64,000 nt of DNA, taken from assembly GCF_011516645.4 (NCBI RefSeq), contig NZ_CP088285.1, forward strand, positions 5,164,501-5,228,500, given 5' to 3'. The notes under the pieces are model-generated. The model did no database searches. It was not told the origin of the DNA and saw only the letters and a list, made by a program, of their open reading frames with translations. Shown here one piece after another: positions 1 to 8,231 of this stretch; positions within the stretch are counted from its first letter, which is position 1; each line of letters opens with the position of its first letter. Position numbers and translations under genes: made by a program. The DNA is from Bradyrhizobium septentrionale (lineage in GTDB: Bacteria; Pseudomonadota; Alphaproteobacteria; Rhizobiales; Xanthobacteraceae).

Positions 1-545
1 CCCGTCGAGCACGAGCAACCTGATCGATCAACGTACGGAACCGCCGCCTCGGCTTTCTCCTCTTCGCACTGCAGGCTTTCATACAGTGCAGAGATGCGCT
101 GCCGATAGACTCCGCATGTTCGGGTGCAAGAGCGGCGGGGGCCTCGGCGCTCGCGAGCAGATCGGTCAACTTCGACTTGCAAGCTTCGAGCGCATCCATC
201 TCAGCCTTCATCGACGGTTCATACGTGCCATCTTGATCGCAGTGATAATGCCTCGAATCTGCTTTTCGACTCTTTCCAGCTCGCTTTGCCAAGCATCCTG
301 ATCGGTTCGACGTTCGATCCGCATTCGGTTCACTTCTTGGGTGAATTCCTCGCAAAACAGCTTGAACAATTCGGGCTTTATTAAGTGCGTCCGGAGGCCG
401 TTCAATACGGATGCCGCCAGCGCATCGTGCCGGATGTTCAGGCGATTATTGCACGTCCCCTTGTTCCCGCGCCGCCGCGCAGGTCCTTGGAGATCATCGT
501 GTACCCACCGCCGACGCCGGCGGCCCAGGCATCTCTTCGTCGGTC
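1..545 (-). pseudogene. Serine recombinase C-terminal remnant
   Basis: Reading the minus strand from about 545 down gives the zinc-ribbon part of a large serine recombinase (GGGYTMISKDL), then a frame change near 475, then NKGTCNNRLNIR and a long helical tail (PELFKLFCEEFTQEVNRMR). Further frame changes follow toward position 1, where an YRQRISALYESLQ-like segment is recognisable. Large serine recombinases integrate or excise mobile elements. The catalytic N-terminal domain is absent and at least two frameshifts are present, so it is a dead fragment. It runs off the left edge of the window and abuts an IS66 scrap upstream. Confidence 0.75.
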
Positions 546-569
546 TAGTGAGATGCGGTTGTTGCGTGG

Positions 570-676
570 CGGTCGAGTTCGACCTTGTCGCGGGCGTAGA
601 TGGCCTCCTGGCGGTAAAGCGGCTCGCCATCGGCATATTTGGCAACGGCAATCTGGGCCAGAAGCGCTTCCGTCGT
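570..676 (-). pseudogene. IS66 tnpC internal scrap
   Basis: About 35 codons on the minus strand match the middle of an IS66 TnpC (EALLAQIAVAKYADGEPLYR), very close to the same segment of the TnpC at 45830-45940. Both ends are cut off and neither terminal repeat is present, so this is a deletion remnant. Confidence 0.8.
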
Positions 677-1134
677 CAAAGCTATTGGAGTGCCGGTAAC
701 GAGAGACGCGGAAGCCAGCTCCAGCGTCGCCGACCGCCTCGCAGTGTTCCAGTTCAACGTCCTCTCGGCCTAATCCTCCGTAGAAATCACCCGGCTCGGC
801 GAGCCGAGGGGCATCAGCAGCTATCGGATTGCACGTCTCTCCACCATACTGTGTATGTGAAGGACAGGACTTGGCGGCAATCAAATACCTGAACGTGACC
901 GCTGACGATTTTCACTGAGAAGAAGGACGATGTGTCGTCCTCGTAGCCGATGCAAATCTCCGAGGTCCCAGGGCTCAATATCCAACGCGATTTCGCCCCG
1001 TGGTGATACAGGTTCGGTAACAAACCGCTGACGTGGCATTCACTGTCGTAGTCGTATCCGTCCACTTGTTTTCCGCATACGGCGACACTAATCTCGTTGC
1101 GCGTTTTGGTTTCGCGTTCGTACACGCTGAGGAC
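677..1134. other. No recognisable gene
   Basis: Between the IS66 scrap and the IS3 left end I see no convincing reading frame. A minus-strand open stretch around 814-1130 has no start, ribosome site or family resemblance and runs into the IS3 element antisense. Confidence 0.5.
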
Positions 1135-1222
1135 AGAGCTGGCTCCGCAAATTCGGACAGTAGCTTGAGTGGATTTTCTGCCTGACAGCGGCGAGGATTC
1201 TTGCCGCGAATCAGGAGCGAAG

Positions 1223-1528
1223 ATGACGAAGAAGAGCCGCCGGATGCATTCTCCGGCATTCAAGGCGAAGGTTGCTTTGGCTGCGGTCAAAGGCGACAAG
1301 ACGCTGGCGGAGCTGGCGCAACTGTTTGATGTTCATCCGAACCAGATCACGATCTGGAAAAACCAGCTCCTGGAAGGCGCCGCCGGCGTGTTTGGGCATG
1401 ACAAGGCGTCGGCCGAGACGCCGGTCGATTTGAAGGCGTTACATGCCAAGATCGGCGAGCTGGCGTTGGAAAACGATTTTTTGTCCGGCGCGCTCACCAA
1501 GGCGGGCCTGCTGAGCGCAAAGCGATGA
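1223..1528 (+). CDS. IS3 transposase OrfA
   Basis: A 101-residue helix-turn-helix protein that binds the element ends. The N-terminal half has the usual IS3 OrfA pattern (SPAFKAKVALAAVKGDKT, then HPNQITIWKNQLLEGA), followed by a leucine-rich coil. I chose ATG 1223 because CAGGAGCGAAG lies just upstream; the frame is open further back but without a good ribosome site. The stop overlaps the start of orfB by four bases (ATGA), which favours translational coupling. Some IS3 elements also make a frameshift fusion; the sequence does not decide this. Confidence 0.9.
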   Translation: MTKKSRRMHSPAFKAKVALAAVKGDKTLAELAQLFDVHPNQITIWKNQLLEGAAGVFGHDKASAETPVDLKALHAKIGELALENDFLSGALTKAGLLSAKR

Positions 1529-2352
1529 TCGACCGCGGTCATGATCTTTCTATCGTGCGCCAGGCGAAGGTCCTGAAGCTGGCTCGCAGCACGGTCTACT
1601 ATGAACCTCGGCCAGTTTCGGCCGAGGACCTTGCCTTGATGCGTCGGCTCGATGAGCTGCATCTCGATTATCCCTTCGCGGGAGCGCGTATGCAGCGATC
1701 GTTGCTGCGGCGGGAGGGCGTATACGCCGGTCGCCGCCACATCGCGACGCTGATGAAGCGCATGGGGATCGAGGCGGTCTATCGTCGCCCGAACACGAGT
1801 AAGCCGGCACCGGGTCACAAGATCTACCCGTACCTGTTGCGCGGATTGAAGATCGAGCGGCCCGACCAGGCGTGGGCAATGGACATCACCTACATTCCGA
1901 TGCGGCGTGGCTTCGTCTATCTCGCGGCGGTCGTCGATGTGTTCAGCCGACGGGTCCTGGCCCATCGCGTCTCGATCACAATGGAGGCGGCCTTCTGCGT
2001 CGAAGCGGTCCAGGAGGCGTTGGCGAAGCACGGCAGGCCCGAGATTTTCAACACGGACCAGGGCAGCCAGTTCACCAGCCTCGAGTTCACCGATGTGCTG
2101 CTGGACGCGAAGATCGCCATCAGCATGGACGGCAAGGGCGCCTGGCGCGACAACGTGTTTGTCGAGCGGCTCTGGCGCACGGTCAAATACGAAGAAGTTT
2201 ATCTCCGCGCCTACGACAGCGTGTCCGAGGCGCGAGCGTCAATTGCCAAGTATCTGGCCTTCTACAATCAGGGACGCCCTCACTCGAGCCTTGACGGGCG
2301 CACGCCCGACGAGGCTTACTTCGGCACGCAAGCTATGGTGATGGCCGCATGA
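1525..2352 (+). CDS. IS3 transposase OrfB (DDE integrase-type)
   Basis: 275 residues with the retroviral-integrase fold. Catalytic positions are visible: first Asp in WAMDITYIP, second in NTDQGSQF, and Glu in NVFVERLWR with the usual downstream KYEEVYL. An N-terminal HTH-like region (ARSTVYYEP) precedes the core. Length and all three acidic residues are normal for the family, so the enzyme is probably active. It starts inside the orfA stop. Confidence 0.92.
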   Translation: MIDRGHDLSIVRQAKVLKLARSTVYYEPRPVSAEDLALMRRLDELHLDYPFAGARMQRSLLRREGVYAGRRHIATLMKRMGIEAVYRRPNTSKPAPGHKIYPYLLRGLKIERPDQAWAMDITYIPMRRGFVYLAAVVDVFSRRVLAHRVSITMEAAFCVEAVQEALAKHGRPEIFNTDQGSQFTSLEFTDVLLDAKIAISMDGKGAWRDNVFVERLWRTVKYEEVYLRAYDSVSEARASIAKYLAFYNQGRPHSSLDGRTPDEAYFGTQAMVMAA

Positions 2353-2501
2353 CCGTCGCCGACGATTTTGTCGTCGCTCTGGTCGGGCTACGCCCTCCCG
2401 ACGCAACGACAAAATCGTAAGGCCCCGCGTTCAGCATAACCCGGCAGGAATCCACTTAAATCCCGCGGGGCGCTGTCCAAACAACCGGCGCCAGCTCTGA
2501 C

Positions 2502-2968
2502 TTCGCAGCGCCGATGGTAAGCGAACGCGACCGCAGCTGAAGCCGCTCGGACATGCTGTTTCATATCGCCTACCTAATGCCGGACGGACGAAGGGCGGGA
2601 TGCGCCGAGTGCGCCCCCGTGTCGTCAATGGCCGGCAACGATCGCCGAGGGTAAGGGACTCCAAATAAAAGACGCCGCTCCTCTTCGTCCTAACTCCCCA
2701 CCGCGGGTTCTTTCTTTAGGCCCGCAAGGGTGACGACCCGGATTCTGATCGCCGACTCACTGCGCTTTAGCTCACTCGCGATCTCTTGCGCAGCTCGCGC
2801 GGCTTCCCGCAGTTCGAATACCCGCTGGTCGTCCAGCTTAGACCACCGGGTAAATCGCTTACCTAGCAACCCCGCCTAAAAGCAGTCATTTATCTAGGTT
2901 CTCCCCGGCTAAATTCGTGTCCTATCGCTGTGCGACGTCAGTGCTTTGCCTGACAAGCTCGCGAACTC
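2502..2968. other. No recognisable gene
   Basis: No frame in this stretch has a start, ribosome site and family pattern together. It probably continues the target DNA into which IS3 copy 1 inserted. Confidence 0.45.
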
Positions 2969-3175
2969 TTACGCGATAAGGTCTCGTCTGAGAATGCTAA
3001 CCCGTTTGTTCAGTGCTCGGCGCAACGCATTGCCCTCATCTGTCGTCATCCTGCCAGCAGACCGCTCGGACACACAATCCATCATGACCCGTTGAATCTG
3101 GACCAGTGTCATACTTTCGATCTGGGCAATGCGCTTCTTAACTTCGGCACGCAAGTTGGCAGTCTTTCTAGACAT
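2969..3175 (-). CDS. Small hypothetical helical protein
   Basis: A 68-residue, charged, probably all-helical protein (MSRKTANLRAEVKKRIAQIE, later LRRALNKRVSILRRD). AGGATCTGACG lies ahead of ATG 3175 and could serve as a ribosome site. An in-frame start 7 codons upstream is possible. I do not recognise a family. The even distribution of charged residues makes it look like real coding sequence. Confidence 0.45.
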   Translation of the reverse strand: MSRKTANLRAEVKKRIAQIESMTLVQIQRVMMDCVSERSAGRMTTDEGNALRRALNKRVSILRRDLIA

Positions 3176-3364
3176 CGTCAGATCCTGATGCTCCACGGAG
3201 TCCAGCCCGAAAGGCTGACGACGTTTGACGGTACAGCATCAACATTGGATCGAGCTCCTACCCATTTTGGGGGCCCGTCGCTCCCTGGCCACTCATCCTC
3301 TATTCATCCTCGGCGCGCCCGGGCTAAAGAAGGGCTGAGGTCCGTGAAGGAGCCTGAGTGTGGC

Positions 3365-3481
3365 ATGTTCGAACAACCACACTTCCATTCTTATTCAACC
3401 GCCGCTCGCATCTGTATTGGCATTACGGTCTTAGGTGCTGCTCTGCTGGTCGGGATAATAATGACGCACGTCGTGCCGTAA
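3365..3481 (+). CDS. Small single-pass membrane protein (38 aa)
   Basis: A short frame with a ribosome site (AAGGAG, about 12 bases upstream) encodes a hydrophilic N-terminus and one clear membrane segment (ICIGITVLGAALLVGIIM). No family recognised. A similar stop-terminated hydrophobic segment is found as a remnant on the minus strand near 13130-13200, suggesting a repeated small membrane-protein type here. Confidence 0.4.
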   Translation: MFEQPHFHSYSTAARICIGITVLGAALLVGIIMTHVVP

Positions 3482-3524
3482 GGCTGCCTCAGTTGGTGTA
3501 GGCGGAAACAAGAACACCATAGCG

Positions 3525-3662
3525 ATGCGCAGATTATTCTGGCGAAAACCTGCTCCGGCTACACCTGCGGATATCTACGACTCCACGAGCGGCGACCTTG
3601 AGTCGGCCAATCCGCGGTACAGCCAGACGGATCTTACATACAGAACGCGCCACCATTCGTAA
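3525..3662 (+). CDS. Possible 45-aa protein
   Basis: ATG 3525 to TAA 3662 gives a hydrophilic peptide with balanced composition (FWRKPAPATPADIYD). There is no strong ribosome site and no recognised family. It lies 43 bases after the small membrane protein on the same strand and could be co-transcribed. Low confidence. Confidence 0.22.
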   Translation: MRRLFWRKPAPATPADIYDSTSGDLESANPRYSQTDLTYRTRHHS

Positions 3663-3964
3663 GCGCGACCTCGACTTCCGCAGTGTTCGGCGGGACAAAC
3701 GCAGCATCAGTCAATTCGGCGAAATCTTGAATCGGCAGAATCGGCGTTGTCGAGCCCCTGAGTCGAATTTGATGGTGCTCGGTGTATTTGGTATTAAAGT
3801 ATCCTACGAAAGCGCGTGCTCAGCGATTGATGACCGGCGTCGAGACGTGGGTTGATCGGGAAGTTGCGGGGTGTGAATAACCTCGTAAGGTTGGCGACCG
3901 TGGTGACGTGACCCAAGCCCTTTTTCGACGGGGCCAAGGCAGCCAATGAGAAACCGTTCAAGTA
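3663..3964. other. No recognisable gene
   Basis: Spacer downstream of the methyltransferase gene, which is transcribed toward it. No strong hairpin with a T-run is obvious. Confidence 0.4.
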
Positions 3965-4930
3965 TCACTTATTTCGAATAAGCAAGCGCTTCGGGCGCGT
4001 GAAGTCTCGATATTTGCCGGTAAGCGTTCCATTGACGAATTGGAGGCCGTGATCGCCATAGATCATATCCTCACGTACGTAGCCGTCCGCAATGGCCACT
4101 TGATTGTTGCCGCCCACTGTCTTCCGGGCAGTCTTCACCCCATAGCTGGCTAGCGGCGAGCCGAGCATTTCAACTATGGCATCGCGTGGTGTGCCTAATT
4201 TCAAGGTATCAAATTGTTTGACAGGAATCATCCCGGCTACCTTGATGGGCTCAGCTCTCATTCGCGGGAGATCTTCAGATCCAATTGGCTTACGAACCAC
4301 AACTTTCTCGATGCAGTGTGAATGGATCGGAATGCCAGGGTGCGAGTCCCATTTGATGTAATGATCGGAGCGCAAGATCTCCCAGCCCGCTTCTGTATAG
4401 ATAGCCTCGAGCTCGCCGCGCTGGAACGAGTTTTTGTGACCAGATGCCAAAGCCTCCTTCGAAATAGGATGGTCTGGTTGATCGAGCGTGTTCGTGAAGC
4501 AATGAAATCCACCAGGCCGCGTTCGATTCATTAAGGCCGTGACGAGCGGCTTCCAGACTCCCCGTTCCGTGAAATGCAATACGCAATGCGCTATAAAGAC
4601 GTCCAGGTAAGCAGGCGGCCGGAAGTCTTCAACGCGAGCGACCCCACTCGCTATGTTCACGCCAAGATCACCTGCGAGCCGGTTCAGCTTGGAGATAGCG
4701 GTTTCGGAGATGTCGGTCGCGATCACCTGATGATCGAAATGGCCCAAATAGAGGGCATTGCGGCCTTCCCCGCAACCCAGCTCCACAACCACGCTCTTCG
4801 TGCGGAGAGCCGGTGCTATCTCGAAGATTTCGGGACTGGGACCACCCATACACGATACGTTGGCTTCGGCGTAGCCCGAGTTCCACCAGAACGGTGAATG
4901 CTTCGCGACCTCTCGCATACTGCACCTCAC
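3965..4930 (-). CDS. Class I SAM-dependent methyltransferase
   Basis: About 321 residues. Residues ~47-60 carry the SAM-binding motif I (VVELGCGEGRNALYLG), followed by an acidic strand-2 end (VIATDIS) and a strand-4 segment (LDVFIAHCVLHF), as in TehB/UbiE-like enzymes. A ~90-residue C-terminal extension (DTLKLGTPRDAIVEMLGSPL) is not part of the methyltransferase fold and resembles lipoprotein-type SmpA segments only loosely. GTG 4930 overlaps the upstream radical SAM stop (GTGA); ATG 4918 four codons later has GAGGTG upstream and may be the true start. It is second in a two-gene operon. Substrate unknown; a natural-product or cofactor modification role is inferred from its partner. Confidence 0.85.
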   Translation of the reverse strand: MRCSMREVAKHSPFWWNSGYAEANVSCMGGPSPEIFEIAPALRTKSVVVELGCGEGRNALYLGHFDHQVIATDISETAISKLNRLAGDLGVNIASGVARVEDFRPPAYLDVFIAHCVLHFTERGVWKPLVTALMNRTRPGGFHCFTNTLDQPDHPISKEALASGHKNSFQRGELEAIYTEAGWEILRSDHYIKWDSHPGIPIHSHCIEKVVVRKPIGSEDLPRMRAEPIKVAGMIPVKQFDTLKLGTPRDAIVEMLGSPLASYGVKTARKTVGGNNQVAIADGYVREDMIYGDHGLQFVNGTLTGKYRDFTRPKRLLIRNK

Positions 4931-6279
4931 GCTACCTTATATTGCTCTTCGAGAGCCACGATCGTGTCCGAGTAAAACGCTATCGCCACGATGCTAGAAT
5001 ATTTGAATCCCGCGTGAGTCAGTCGATAAGTATCACCGTCGGCCAAGTCGACGAGTTGCAGACATTCGAGCGCTTTGAGCTCTTCGCTGAAATCGGCCGT
5101 CAGTTCGCGACCGAATACTGAAGCGTAGCTCCTTCTGCTCAGGGCTGACAACGTGAGGCCAAGCAGGACGTAGCGACGCGCAAGATCGTTCGGCGTCAGT
5201 GTGATCCCGTGCGATGCTATCGCCTCAGGATCGAAGGAGTGGGCCGAGAATGCGTTGATGATTGACGAAGCCGCTCTCGAATCGACGGCATAGTCCGAGC
5301 CGTAGTGATATTGCCCGAAATAGCTTCTGGCGCCAGCTCCTAATCCTAGCAGGGGCGTTCCCTCGAAATCCGAGTTCTCCTGCCGGTAGGCTCGGCCGCC
5401 AGCGATCTTGGTGAAACACGTAAAGGATTCCTGGCGGTAACCCTTGGACGCCATCAGAGCAACATTCTGGTCGTAGACCTCATACTTATCCGCATCAGAG
5501 AAGAATAATTCGGGGGCGTGCGCCTTTGAGGTCATGATGTTTGTCATCGGACGAACAACAACGGGGTAAAGGGAGAGTGTCTGCGACTCGTAGTCGAGCG
5601 CGCGGCCAAGCGAAAAGAACCAGGAGTCACGGGTTTGACCACGCAACCCGTAGATCAGATCAAGATTGACGTGGGAAAAACGTTCCGTCAGTGCTTTCAT
5701 TCCCGCTTCTGCAGTCTCGACCGAATATGGTCTACCAGCGTGCGCAAGCTCGCCGGGTACCATGGTCTGGATGCCCATGCTCATTCGGTTGACGCCAAAG
5801 GCCTTCAAGCAATCCAGAAGGTTGTTGTCGAAAGTGTCTGGCGCGCTCTCGATCGTAATCTCACATTTCCGGCTTCGTTTTGGAAATGCAGCCTCGAGGG
5901 CGGCGAAAAGCTCGCGGAATTGATGCTGAGTCAGCAGAGTTGGCGTGCCGCCGCCGAAATAGATACTTACAACCTCTCGATCTCCGAAGTATTCTCCATA
6001 TCGCGCGATGTGCTCCGCCAATCGAGCAACATAAGACTCCCTCGTGGCCGGGCTTTGACGCGTTGTAAGGAAGAGCGTGCAGTAGGTGCACCGGTAGCGG
6101 CAGAACGGTATGTGGATATAGATGTTGATGTGCTTAGAACGGCTAGCCTGCTCAACGACATCAGTTATGTGGAGTGGCTGCGGAAAAGCCCGATACGCTC
6201 GCTTGGAAGGATAACCATAGACGTAGGTCGGCAGCTCCTTTTTCGCTATGCTCGTCCGAAGAAAGTCCAGACAATCCAT
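4927..6279 (-). CDS. HemN/HemW-like radical SAM enzyme
   Basis: 450 residues. The radical SAM cluster motif CX3CX2C is complete at Cys60, Cys64 and Cys67 (HIPFCRYRCTYC). The glycine-rich SAM segment (YFGGGTPTLL) follows, and the C-terminus has the HemN-type winged domain (GFKYSSIVAIAFYS). It belongs to the coproporphyrinogen-oxidase-like superfamily, which includes anaerobic HemN, the haem chaperone HemW and class C methyltransferases or cyclopropanases of natural-product pathways. Pairing with a methyltransferase gene through a 4-base overlap argues against a housekeeping haem role. An AGGT motif sits just ahead of ATG 6279. The leader (6280-6493) holds two hairpins and a tandem palindromic repeat that could control it. 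Confidence 0.85.
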   Translation of the reverse strand: MDCLDFLRTSIAKKELPTYVYGYPSKRAYRAFPQPLHITDVVEQASRSKHINIYIHIPFCRYRCTYCTLFLTTRQSPATRESYVARLAEHIARYGEYFGDREVVSIYFGGGTPTLLTQHQFRELFAALEAAFPKRSRKCEITIESAPDTFDNNLLDCLKAFGVNRMSMGIQTMVPGELAHAGRPYSVETAEAGMKALTERFSHVNLDLIYGLRGQTRDSWFFSLGRALDYESQTLSLYPVVVRPMTNIMTSKAHAPELFFSDADKYEVYDQNVALMASKGYRQESFTCFTKIAGGRAYRQENSDFEGTPLLGLGAGARSYFGQYHYGSDYAVDSRAASSIINAFSAHSFDPEAIASHGITLTPNDLARRYVLLGLTLSALSRRSYASVFGRELTADFSEELKALECLQLVDLADGDTYRLTHAGFKYSSIVAIAFYSDTIVALEEQYKVA

Positions 6280-6338
6280 GACCTAACCTGTTGATTGCCA
6301 AACCCGGTGAATGCCTGAACGCCGTCGCTCGCCGAAGG

Positions 6339-6390
6339 CCACAAGTTCACGCCTTGTGGTGATTAGTGGCTTCCATGGAAGCTGCTAATC
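6339..6390 (-). promoter_or_regulatory. Two adjacent hairpins in the leader of the radical SAM operon
   Basis: 6339-6359 forms a 7-bp stem (CCACAAG / CTTGTGG) with a 7-base loop. 6361-6390 is a 30-bp inverted repeat with outer arms GATTAG/CTAATC and an inner perfect palindrome GCTTCCATGGAAGC, separated by a TG mismatch. Both lie 60-110 bases ahead of the radical SAM start in the presumed 5' leader. No T-run follows either, so an attenuator or protein/RNA-binding structure is more likely than a simple terminator. Function is inference. Confidence 0.5.
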
Positions 6391-6429
6391 CGCGGTCCGT
6401 ACTGCGTTTTCGTCACCTGTGTTCTTCGG

Positions 6430-6493
6430 GTCTAGCCGTGCGGCTTACGTGTAAGAAACCAGTCTAGCCGTACGGCTTATATGTAGGAAACCA
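6430..6493. repeat. Two tandem 32-bp repeats containing a palindrome (candidate operator)
   Basis: Units 6430-6461 and 6462-6493 differ at only a few positions. Each begins GTCTAGCC, contains the palindrome AGCCG-TG/TA-CGGCT and ends GAAACCA. Two copies at exact 32-bp spacing (about three helical turns) upstream of a divergently unoccupied, convergently transcribed operon look like paired regulator binding sites, or the remains of a longer repeat array. No other copies were noticed in the window. Confidence 0.6.
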
Positions 6494-6868
6494 GACGCCC
6501 GCAGATATAACTACAGGGGCTGCACCCCGAGAATTCCGCCCACTGCTCCTATGAGGAGCCAAGACCGGCCTCCTGAAGTTGCAGATGCTTCTTAAGCAGT
6601 TAATTCGGTCACACCTTAAGCTGAAATATCGATCTTCATTGCTGCTTCCCTTCTCAATGAGAGGATCAATCAGTGATGGCGTCGGCAACTCGTGCCGCCG
6701 GGCAACGAGAGACACTCAAGAGTCGTGCCAACTGCGGGGGAGGAGAAACCCCGAAAAGCCGTCCTACATTCTATTCAACAACTTGACTGCGAGCGCGGCA
6801 GCCCGTCGGTCGAGTCATGTGTGGCAGACGCGATAAGCCGAGCAACTGAGAGCAACGCAAGTCACCAG
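6494..6868. other. No recognisable gene
   Basis: Short open frames only, none with a ribosome site or family pattern. It may hold the promoter of the radical SAM operon. Confidence 0.4.
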
Positions 6869-7092
6869 CTACCATGTGATTTGCTCCAAGAGATGTTCTG
6901 CCGCCATGGAGACGCATTCGTCACGGTGATCCTTGAAGTGAGCGTAAAGTGACAGAGGGTCCACGTTGTCGGTGTCAGACAATGCGGCGGGATCGTATGC
7001 CCACGTCTCGATGACAAGATCGGCTTGATCGCTGCTGGTTTCAACGTAAGCGAGCTTTCAATTACATAGGGTAATCGCGGGGTTGGGAACAC
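6869..7092 (-). pseudogene. 3' fragment of an unrecognised gene
   Basis: A minus-strand frame ending at TAG 6869-6871 reads AYVETSSDQADLVIETWAYD, then VDPLSLYAHFKDHRDE and AAEHLLEQ. The composition is that of a real protein C-terminus. Upstream a frameshift near 7050 joins it to LPYVIES in another frame. The phrase VDPLSLY...DERV occurs in small bacterial accessory proteins that I cannot name with confidence. It is truncated upstream by IS110 DNA. Confidence 0.5.
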
Positions 7093-7107
7093 CGGCGTGG
7101 TTGTGAT

Positions 7108-7326
7108 GCGTTGGATTGAGGTGGTTGCCGCCGAACGCGTCGTGTTCGAGACGGGGCCCTTGTCAGTCTAGTGTACCATGCACTGACACAGGAAAGACTG
7201 CCAGCGATTTGCTTAGATGCGCGGGACGCCAAGGCGGCGCTAGATATGGCGCCAAACAAGACCGACGCAAATGACCCGGATGGGCTCTCTCATCTTGTCT
7301 AGGTCGGCTTTTACCGCAAGCTAACG
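7108..7326 (+). pseudogene. IS110-family transposase fragment
   Basis: The plus strand carries segments of an IS110 N-terminal RuvC-like domain: VFETGPLSV, then LPAICLDARDAKAALDMAPN, KTDANDPDGLSHL and VGFYRK. At least one frame change and a stop interrupt it. The Asp of the second DEDD-type position (DARD) is visible. The rest of the gene is missing; an IS66 element begins 9 bases downstream. Confidence 0.8.
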
Positions 7327-7421
7327 AATTAGGGGTACGCATCCGACGGGCGCCGTCTTGCGTGACGCGTGGTAATTCGCGAAGCGTGCGACCTTAAGTC
7401 TAGCTTTAAGGTCATCAGGCG

Positions 7422-7817
7422 ATGCGGGTCGAGGTTTTGGGCGGGCTGGAGCGGCGGCGGCGCTGGTCGCAGGATGACAAGGCGCGGATTGTCGAGGAGA
7501 CGTTGGCGCCAGGCGCGAAGGTGACAGAGGTTGCGCGTCGCAACGGAGTAGCGGCCAGCCTGGTGTTTACCTGGCGTCGACAAGCGCGGACATCAGAGCA
7601 GGTTGTACCTTCCTTTGCGCCGGTGCAGATCGTCGCTACAGAAGTGGAGGAAACTCCGAATCTTTTGCCTGCGGGTGACGGCCGAGTGCGCTCCGTGGCG
7701 GCCGCGCGTACTGGATTGATCGAGATCGATCTTGGCAACCGACGACGCATCCGGGTGGATGCACACGTCGATCCGGAGGCGCTGGCGCGGGTCCTCGAGG
7801 TGCTTGAGCGCCGATGA
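7422..7817 (+). CDS. tnpA: IS66 TnpA
   Basis: 131 residues. An N-terminal helix-turn-helix ([16 protein letters not shown], then VTEVARRNGVAASLVFTWRR) and the conserved C-terminal IEIDLGNRRRIRVD block identify IS66 OrfA. Its stop overlaps the tnpB start (ATGA). Confidence 0.9.
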   Translation: MRVEVLGGLERRRRWSQDDKARIVEETLAPGAKVTEVARRNGVAASLVFTWRRQARTSEQVVPSFAPVQIVATEVEETPNLLPAGDGRVRSVAAARTGLIEIDLGNRRRIRVDAHVDPEALARVLEVLERR

Positions 7818-8161
7818 TCGCCATACCGGGCAATGTACGGGTTTGGCTCGCGACCGGCCATACCGATATGCGCCGAGGCTTCCCTAGCCTTGCGCGTCTG
7901 GTTCAGGAGGGTTTGAAACGGAACCCTCACGCTGGCGATCTCTACGTTTTTAGAGGCCGCCGCGGCGACCTGATCAAGATCATCTGGCATGATGGCCAGA
8001 GCGCGTGTCTGTTCACGAAGCGGCTGGAGCGCGGCCGCTTTTTGTGGCCGTCACTGGCGGACGGCGTTGTGACGATCAGCGTTGCGCAGCTATCTTATCT
8101 CCTCTCCGGGATTGATTGGCGAATGCCGCAGGCAACCTGGCGTCCACAGGCTTCCGGTTAA
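7814..8161 (+). CDS. tnpB: IS66 TnpB (Orf2)
   Basis: 115 residues with the diagnostic IS66 Orf2 segments [38 protein letters not shown] and LERGRF. TnpB is required for transposition of IS66 elements, by a mechanism not well understood. Intact length. Confidence 0.92.
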   Translation: MIAIPGNVRVWLATGHTDMRRGFPSLARLVQEGLKRNPHAGDLYVFRGRRGDLIKIIWHDGQSACLFTKRLERGRFLWPSLADGVVTISVAQLSYLLSGIDWRMPQATWRPQASG

Positions 8162-8231
8162 GCTGTGGCTCTTTGACTCACGGCAGGAATCCAGCGGGAT
8201 TTTTTGCCGCGAATATGGTTGATTCGCCCTC

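Larger units (their letters stand above)
1135..2498 (+). mobile_element. IS3-family element, copy 1 (1364 bp, complete)
   Basis: The shared 1364-bp unit also occurs at 60811-62174. Its ends are imperfect inverted repeats beginning AGAGCTGGC on each strand, with a second conserved block GGACAG about 20 bp inside. The three bases on either side are GAC (1132-1134 and 2499-2501), a 3-bp target duplication typical of IS3 elements. Copy 2 is flanked by a different triplet (AAG), which confirms the boundaries. Two overlapping genes encode the transposase. The only translated difference I see between the copies is near the orfB C-terminus (MVMAA here, MVIAA in copy 2). Confidence 0.93.

Noticed and set aside
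6430..6493. Tandem 32-bp repeats as a CRISPR array
   Set aside because: Only two directly abutting copies, no spacers and no cas genes.
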